DNA of 6,269 bases from Clostridia bacterium (lineage in GTDB: Bacteria > Bacillota_A > Clostridia > Oscillospirales > CAG-382), in the NCBI GenBank assembly GCA_017615235.1, contig JAGAAM010000115.1, positions 1 to 6,269 of the forward strand, written 5' to 3'. Shown here piece after piece: positions 1 through 6,269 of the stretch (position 1 is the stretch's first letter; every line of letters starts with the position of its first letter). The notes under the pieces were generated by a model, which ran no database searches, was not told the origin of the DNA, and saw nothing but the letters and a program-made list of their open reading frames with translations. Position numbers and translations under genes: made by a program.

Positions 1-1830
<1,830 letters not shown>

Positions 1831-1880
1831 TTATTTTTCGTTTAATCTTATATCATCAAATTATGAACATTTTATTAACA

Positions 1881-1904
1881 AATATTACACAAATTGTAAA
1901 TATT
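1881..1904. repeat. AT-rich dyad in the groESL leader next to CIRCE
   Basis: A short imperfect inverted repeat: AATATTACA (1881-1889) faces TGTAA-A-TATT (1895-1904) across a 5-base loop, giving 9 possible pairs with one bulged A. It abuts CIRCE, sharing one base. With only two G-C or C-G pairs it would be a weak RNA hairpin. It could be a protein-binding dyad, part of leader folding, or chance in AT-rich DNA. No function is assigned. Confidence 0.35.
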
Positions 1905-1930
1905 TAGCACTTGTGAAATTTGAGTGCTAA
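1904..1930. promoter_or_regulatory. CIRCE operator (HrcA binding site) of groESL
   Basis: Inverted repeat of two 9-base arms around a 9-base spacer, the exact CIRCE geometry. Read along the groES direction, the first arm is TTAGCACTC (1930-1922), a perfect match to consensus. The spacer is AAATTTCAC. The second arm is AAGTGCTAA (1912-1904), with one mismatch from consensus GAGTGCTAA. It lies just downstream of the predicted transcription start and about 95 bases before the groES start codon, the usual position for HrcA to block transcription. As RNA it could also form a hairpin in the 5' leader. Confidence 0.96.
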
Positions 1931-1947
1931 ACAATTGGCCATGAATT

Positions 1948-1977
1948 ATTATAATTTCGTGAGATTATTAAAATCAA
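1948..1977 (-). promoter_or_regulatory. Predicted sigma-A-type promoter of groESL
   Basis: On the minus strand a perfect -10 box TATAAT (1953-1948) follows a partial -35 box TTGATT (1977-1972; four of six match TTGACA) with an 18-base spacer. Transcription would start near 1941, placing CIRCE from about +12 and giving a leader of roughly 130 bases before groES. The spacing to CIRCE supports this assignment. The -35 box is the weaker part, and the region is AT-rich, so other hexamers are possible. Confidence 0.75.
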
Positions 1978-1994
1978 GTGCCAGAATTCGACTT

Positions 1995-3119
1995 TTACCG
2001 GCGGTTTTTAAAGAACTGATAAAGCGAGCATTTTATCATTCCGTTGTAAAGGACGCGCTTTTTGTCGCTCTTCCTTCCGAAATAGCGTTCGAAGTCGGGA
2101 TCCGACGAGATGATATATATCTGCCAGTTAGGAACGGATGAAGAAAACGCCTTGCCGTACGCCGACGCGAGCCTGCGCGCCGAATCGACGTCGCCCATCC
2201 TTTCGCCGTATGGCGGATTTGTGATAACAGTGCCTCTCGCGCCTTCCAGAGGCGATTCAAAGGCGGTAACGTCCGATCGGTAAAATTCTATCGCGCCGGC
2301 TACTCCGGCTTTTACTGCGTTCTCACGAGCGACGGCAAGCACGCCCTCGTCGATATCCGAAGCGAATATTTTTGTTTCGGGAGCGTGTATATTTACCATT
2401 GCCTCTTCACGCGCGTTTTCCCAACTGTCTTTAGGCAGGAAATCAAATTCCTCGCCGGCAAATCCGCGGTTTAAACCCGGCGCCCTGCCGGTCAGAAGCA
2501 GCGCCGCCTCGATGGCGATTGTGCCGCTTCCGCACATCGGATCGCAGATGATAACGTTATCTCTCGGGCGCGAGATATTCACCATAGCGGCGGCGAGCGT
2601 CTCACGCAGCGGCGCGACGCCCGACAGTTCGCGGTAACCCCTTTTATGAAGTCCGGCGCCGGAGGTGTCGATCATCAGCGAAACTTTGTCTTTCAGTATA
2701 AAAAACTCGATCTGCTTTTTTACGCCGCTTTCTTCAAAATAGGATACTCCGTATCGCGGCGAAAGCGACTTCACGACCGCTTTTTTGATAATGCTCTGGC
2801 AATCGGGGATCGAGAACAGCGCCGATCTTACAGAATGTCCTTTTACCGGGAACTGATCCTTCAAGCCGATATAATCAGCCCAGGGAAGCGCCTTAGTTCC
2901 CTCGAAAAGTCCGTCGAACGTACGCGCTTCAAAACACCCGACAAGCACGAGCACCCTCTCCGCATAGCGGAGGTTGATATTGCACACGGCGGCGGCTTCC
3001 GGCGGACCTTTGAAGGTAACGCGCCCGTCGATAGTCTCGATACGTTCATACCCCAAAGCGTCTATCTCGCCTCCGAGAAGACCTTCCAGCCCGAACAGGC
3101 AGGTCGCCACAAACGTCAT
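1995..3119 (-). CDS. THUMP-domain class I SAM-dependent RNA methyltransferase (YpsC / RlmL N-half family)
   Basis: Predicted SAM-dependent N2-guanine methyltransferase of structured RNA, most likely 23S rRNA. The relative with known activity is the RlmL half of E. coli RlmKL, which makes m2G2445. From the preferred ATG at 3119 the protein has 374 residues, normal for the Gram-positive YpsC group; it lacks the second (RlmK) methyltransferase domain. Counting from that start, an N-terminal ferredoxin-like/THUMP RNA-binding region covers about 1-155, including GLHKRGYR at 156-163. The Rossmann domain follows, with the SAM-binding loop DPMCGSGT at 193-200, the acidic SDID at 254-257, and the catalytic NPPYGERMG at 301-309, the NPPY motif typical of exocyclic-amine methylation. 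The start at 3119 is chosen because GGGAGGG lies 7 bases before it; an in-frame ATG at 3140 would add seven residues but has no good ribosome site. The preceding gene ends 17 bases upstream, suggesting one transcript. The exact target nucleotide is not shown by the sequence. Confidence 0.92.
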   Translation of the reverse strand: MTFVATCLFGLEGLLGGEIDALGYERIETIDGRVTFKGPPEAAAVCNINLRYAERVLVLVGCFEARTFDGLFEGTKALPWADYIGLKDQFPVKGHSVRSALFSIPDCQSIIKKAVVKSLSPRYGVSYFEESGVKKQIEFFILKDKVSLMIDTSGAGLHKRGYRELSGVAPLRETLAAAMVNISRPRDNVIICDPMCGSGTIAIEAALLLTGRAPGLNRGFAGEEFDFLPKDSWENAREEAMVNIHAPETKIFASDIDEGVLAVARENAVKAGVAGAIEFYRSDVTAFESPLEGARGTVITNPPYGERMGDVDSARRLASAYGKAFSSSVPNWQIYIISSDPDFERYFGRKSDKKRVLYNGMIKCSLYQFFKNRR

Positions 3120-3126
3120 TGCTCTT

Positions 3127-3133
3127 CCCTCCC
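3127..3133 (-). promoter_or_regulatory. Ribosome binding site deciding the methyltransferase start
   Basis: The minus strand reads GGGAGGG here, 7 bases before the ATG at 3119 and inside the reading frame of the alternative ATG at 3140. The upstream ATG overlaps the stop of the preceding gene as ATGA, which could allow coupled restart, but only this strong Shine-Dalgarno sequence is well placed. YpsC-family proteins usually begin only a few residues before the first beta strand (here TFVATCLFGLEG), which also fits 3119. Confidence 0.8.
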
Positions 3134-3136
3134 GGA

Positions 3137-6100
3137 TCATTCGTCAACGCCGACGTAGACGCTTACGGTACATTCCTCCGACCAGTCCATATGGTCGCTG
3201 ACGCGGAACGTAAACGTATCGATACCGCGGAATCCGTTGTTGGGATAATAGGTAAACGTGCCGTCCTCGTTCATCGCGACGGAACCGTGCAGAGGCGACC
3301 TTTCCACACGGTAGATCGATCCCGCTCTTCCGGTCTTATCAACGCTGCCCTTCATCGCGCAGTTGATATATTCTGCCTTGAACCGGTAGGAATCCTTGTT
3401 GACCGTCGGTTCGAGTTTAAGATCGCGCTTGATGAACTGATAGGTGTAATCGTAGATCATCCGACGGTGCGGATCGTCGGAATACGCGGCTTTATAGAAT
3501 ACGTTTACAGCCTGATAATACATATGTATCCCGTTGATATAGCCGCATTTCGCGCCGTAATACATATAGTTCATATATTTTTTGAAGAATCTGTAGTCCG
3601 AAAGCGCCTCCGGGGGTATCTCTATCTCGATGCACATATCGTATATACTTGCGATCTCCGCCGCTTCGGCAAGCCGGGATTTTGCAACTGACAGCTCGAA
3701 TGCATAGTTAGGCTGCAGGCAACCCGCCTGGAATCCGAAATAATCCCAGCGGGTGTATCCCTCCGCCTCGTAATAAGGAATCCAGAACAGCGAAAATCCC
3801 TGTTCCTCGATCGCCCCGTTGACCGCCTGAGCAGTTGCGATATCGGCGGATCCGATCGCCTCGTGGAACCAGTAGAACCCGCAAAGATCAAGATGCTTGA
3901 AATCGCGCGAATAAAAGCCCTGACGGCAAAGCTCGACGTATGCGGTGACGACTTTTATCCTGTCGCTCATATTCTTTAGGTTTTCCGAAACGCCGTCGCC
4001 GTCGACGTCGCCGAAATCCCTTAAAGTGGTATCAAGGTGCGGAATCGCGATATAGATCTTCAAATGAAGCTCGTCGAGCCCCAACTGTTTCTTGACTTTC
4101 TCGGCGGCTTTATCGACCTTTTTGAGACAGCCGTTATCACCCAGCAGGTTATTGTAAAGATAAAGCCAGTCGGAATAAATGTTGGTCGAATAAGGATAGC
4201 CTCCGCTCGGAAGCGCTGCGACGCAGGGCAGGAACAGGAATCCGTCCGCCATCGTATCGACCACGTTGCCGCTTTCATCGATATAACCGATATACGGCAG
4301 TATCATTTCGGCGTTGATCGGGATCGAACTGTTATGGTAGATAAGCATTATATCGCCGACGCCGCTCAAGACGGTATCGTTGGGTTCGAGATAGCTCGCC
4401 GGTGCGGATTCGGGATAAGGATTGACGTTCGCAAGACCGAGCTGTTCGGGAGTCTGAACGCCTGACACGTTCTTTTTGCCGGTGACGGTGATCTCGCCGA
4501 TATAGATGCGCATATCGCTCATAACAACGTGAACGCAGACGTATCTCGCCCTGACGGGAGAAGCGAAACTGACGTTCTGCGTAGAAACGTAAACGCCGTC
4601 GGTATGCGTGGGGCTGACCTCGCCTGCGCGATACCAGTTTTCGCCGTCGACCGAAACGAGGACTTCGATTCTCGAGGCGTGACCCGATGAATAGGAGTTA
4701 TAATCAAGGACGTGAACGCTCGCAGAAGTGACCGTCGAGATCGCCGAAAGGTCGTAGAAGAAACGCCTTCCTTTTCCGTATCCGAACATGACCCACCGTC
4801 CGTTATACGGCGAAGCGTTGCTGTCCTTTACGCCGTCGGTGAGGAGCGAAGTCGTCTCGGCGTTCACGGGATTGTAGTTCGTGAGGACGTCGGTGTTAAC
4901 AGCTACGTCGCACAGCACCTGGGTCTTCATCCCGGAGATCAGGTTTTTCGAAGTGTTGTAATCATAGGTGTTCGGCCAGTAGTTCTCGACCGCAGTCATC
5001 GGGAAATCGAAAGATCCGTACAGATAATTCGTCTGCTTGTTGACCGAATAGTTCGCATAGATCGAGATCTCATCGAACCAGTAATAACCGTTGCTTTCGC
5101 CCGAAGGGAAATTGAAGCGTACGTACTGCGCGTCGGTAAGATAAGGGATCGTCAGGCGGTAAGTGTAATTCTCCTGGGCGGTCATTATACCGTAGACCCT
5201 GCCGACCGTAATAAGCGAATCAGTCGCGCTGCCGACGCTCACGTCGACGTAAGCGGGCAGATATACGTTAGAATTGATCCTGTTGAAGGCGCGAAGTTCA
5301 AAAGCGTAAAGATCGGTCTGCAGCCATCCGAAATTGAACGTCAGATTCGAAGCGGTCGAAGACGAGACGCCGATAAACTGACCGCTTTCGAAATTGGCGT
5401 ATTCGTCGTTGCCGTTGGTAAGCTTTGTACTGTCGTACGGAGCGCGGCTGTCGTATGACGCGCCGGAGAAGGTATAGGAACGCGAACGCGAAACAAGCGT
5501 ACTGCCGTTTGCGGGATCGTATTCTTTCCCGTTGGATGCCGCGCTGACGGCGGAAGATATCGCGCTGTCACTGACAGGCGATCTGTTATAGCTTACGACC
5601 GGCGCTCTGACTGCGGAAGCCTGGGCGGAAGATTCGACGTCGGCGTATACCGTCACTTCGTCGATGAACACCCAGTAATCCTTCGGAACGACGGTGAAGC
5701 GGATATAGCGGTAATCGTATTCCCGGTCGCAGGTAAGAACGGCGCGCATCCCTCTGTCATACTGGAACGCGGGGATAGTCATATATCCCAGCGAGATATA
5801 GTTGCTGTTATCGTTTGAACCGCCGACTTCGATGCTGTTGGGAATATTGATGCCGGCGTCGACGGTGCTCAGATATGACAGTTCGAATTCATAAAGCTTT
5901 GTTGCGGAACTGCCGAGATCGACGGTTATCTTAACGGTCTGGCGCTTTCCGAACCCGCAATAAGCCTCGTTCGTATAAAAAGGCGTGTCTTCGCCGTACA
6001 TACCGTCGGTAAGTTCGGCGTTATACGTGTCGGGATAATTTGTATCAGGAGGCGGAGACGTCGTATACGTTTTTCCGAAGCTGACCGGCGTATGGTATCT

Positions 6101-6269
6101 TCCGGTTTCGGGATCGTAAGGCAGTTCGGCGGTCTCGTATTCTATCTCGAATCCGTCGTCAAAGAAGGGTTCCGGTTCTTCAGGCTCCGAAACTTCGCCG
6201 GAGCTTTCGTCCTCGTCTATATAGTCCTCGATAACGTAGGAGCCCAGAACGTGGCGTTTGATCATCGCG
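3137..6269 (-). CDS. Large multidomain DUF4855 protein with discoidin-like modules, probably extracellular; 5' end uncertain at window edge
   Basis: The frame is open from the right edge to the TGA at 3139-3137. The first visible ATG is at 6265, giving 1042 residues (numbering used here), but it lies 4 bases from the edge. No ribosome site can be judged and no signal peptide follows, so the true start may be upstream. Order of parts: acidic linker 13-47; discoidin/F5-8C-like module about 62-208; Ser/Ala-rich linker 209-252; a second related module about 253-404; a third, more diverged beta-sandwich about 440-597; DUF4855 about 607-945; and an Ig/cadherin-like module 951-1042 containing GTFTYYPNNGFRGIDTFTF. 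DUF4855 hallmarks are FGDVDGDG (751-758), GFYWFHE (796-802), FWIPYY (827-832), QPNYAF (851-856) and EIEI (880-883). The domain's activity is, to my knowledge, not established. The conserved Trp, Tyr and Glu residues, together with carbohydrate-binding-like modules, suggest a secreted or surface glycan-active enzyme; this is inference. It is followed after 17 bases by the RNA methyltransferase gene. Confidence 0.88.
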   Translation of the reverse strand, partial: AMIKRHVLGSYVIEDYIDEDESSGEVSEPEEPEPFFDDGFEIEYETAELPYDPETGRYHTPVSFGKTYTTSPPPDTNYPDTYNAELTDGMYGEDTPFYTNEAYCGFGKRQTVKITVDLGSSATKLYEFELSYLSTVDAGINIPNSIEVGGSNDNSNYISLGYMTIPAFQYDRGMRAVLTCDREYDYRYIRFTVVPKDYWVFIDEVTVYADVESSAQASAVRAPVVSYNRSPVSDSAISSAVSAASNGKEYDPANGSTLVSRSRSYTFSGASYDSRAPYDSTKLTNGNDEYANFESGQFIGVSSSTASNLTFNFGWLQTDLYAFELRAFNRINSNVYLPAYVDVSVGSATDSLITVGRVYGIMTAQENYTYRLTIPYLTDAQYVRFNFPSGESNGYYWFDEISIYANYSVNKQTNYLYGSFDFPMTAVENYWPNTYDYNTSKNLISGMKTQVLCDVAVNTDVLTNYNPVNAETTSLLTDGVKDSNASPYNGRWVMFGYGKGRRFFYDLSAISTVTSASVHVLDYNSYSSGHASRIEVLVSVDGENWYRAGEVSPTHTDGVYVSTQNVSFASPVRARYVCVHVVMSDMRIYIGEITVTGKKNVSGVQTPEQLGLANVNPYPESAPASYLEPNDTVLSGVGDIMLIYHNSSIPINAEMILPYIGYIDESGNVVDTMADGFLFLPCVAALPSGGYPYSTNIYSDWLYLYNNLLGDNGCLKKVDKAAEKVKKQLGLDELHLKIYIAIPHLDTTLRDFGDVDGDGVSENLKNMSDRIKVVTAYVELCRQGFYSRDFKHLDLCGFYWFHEAIGSADIATAQAVNGAIEEQGFSLFWIPYYEAEGYTRWDYFGFQAGCLQPNYAFELSVAKSRLAEAAEIASIYDMCIEIEIPPEALSDYRFFKKYMNYMYYGAKCGYINGIHMYYQAVNVFYKAAYSDDPHRRMIYDYTYQFIKRDLKLEPTVNKDSYRFKAEYINCAMKGSVDKTGRAGSIYRVERSPLHGSVAMNEDGTFTYYPNNGFRGIDTFTFRVSDHMDWSEECTVSVYVGVDE
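5054..6082 (-). repeat. Duplicated discoidin-like domains inside the DUF4855 protein
   Basis: Two stretches of the protein, residues about 62-208 (6082-5642) and 253-404 (5509-5054), align by eye in the same order. Paired motifs: LYEFELSYL with LYAFELRAF; INIPNSIEVGGS with VYLPAYVDVSVGS; YIRFTV with YVRFNF; and WVFIDEVTVYAD with YWFDEISIYAN. This is an old protein-level duplication, not a DNA repeat. Such beta-sandwich modules commonly bind carbohydrate. A third module (about 440-597) has a similar ending, RIYIGEITVTG, but is more distant. Confidence 0.7.

Noticed and set aside
1992..2012. Small palindrome ACCGCCGGT at the methyltransferase stop as a terminator
   Set aside because: The arms leave a one-base loop, which cannot form a hairpin, and the flanking A and T runs are within coding sequence. 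It does not resemble an intrinsic terminator.
3117..3140. ATG at 3140 as the methyltransferase start (381 residues)
   Set aside because: The ATGA overlap is suggestive of coupling, but no Shine-Dalgarno sequence precedes it, while GGGAGGG is ideally placed for the ATG at 3119. Not fully excluded.
3119..3691. Plus-strand open frame of 190 codons over the end of the DUF4855 gene
   Set aside because: It overlaps coding sequence with conserved DUF4855 and Ig-like motifs on the opposite strand, and its own product has no recognisable motif.
3983..4009. Dockerin (cellulosome) domain at the DVDGDG segment
   Set aside because: Dockerins need two such loops with a helix spacing and usually sit at a terminus. 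Only one loop is present, and it is inside the DUF4855 domain.
4712..5458. A 248-codon open frame on the plus strand
   Set aside because: It is antisense to the long DUF4855 protein. Its Arg/Val/Asp-rich translation is typical of a complement shadow, and the minus-strand frame encodes recognisable domains throughout.

Overview
The window reads as a chromosomal segment from a Gram-positive, probably uncultured gut- or rumen-type member of the Clostridia (Bacillota). The evidence is the groES-groEL pair behind a CIRCE operator (the HrcA-controlled arrangement common in Bacillota), strong GGAGG-type ribosome binding sites, a short YpsC-type RNA methyltransferase without the RlmK half found in E. 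coli RlmL, and a large DUF4855 protein. DUF4855 is, to my knowledge, mostly found in Clostridia, Paenibacillus and relatives. The taxonomic call is an inference from gene content.

All four genes lie on the minus strand, so the window is transcribed from its right end to its left end. Right to left: (1) a large multidomain protein, open at the right edge, with an acidic N-terminal stretch, two or three discoidin-like beta-sandwich modules, a DUF4855 domain and a C-terminal Ig/cadherin-like module; (2) 17 bases later, a THUMP-containing class I SAM-dependent RNA methyltransferase; (3) a 185-base AT-rich intergenic region with a sigma-A-like promoter and a CIRCE operator; (4) groES; (5) 16 bases later, groEL, cut by the left edge after 502 codons.

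Two transcription units seem likely. The large protein and the methyltransferase are tightly spaced and probably co-transcribed, although their functions are not obviously related. groES and groEL form the usual heat-shock operon, with HrcA expected to bind CIRCE just downstream of the transcription start. I see no convincing terminator between the methyltransferase and the groES promoter, so some read-through is possible.

I see no tRNA, rRNA, CRISPR array, insertion sequence or phage gene. The least understood item is the DUF4855 protein: its module order and conserved Trp/Tyr/Glu motifs suggest an extracellular carbohydrate-active protein, but its activity cannot be read from the sequence. 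The groESL and methyltransferase genes are ordinary. Both outermost genes are incomplete or uncertain at the edges, which fits a short contig or an arbitrary cut.
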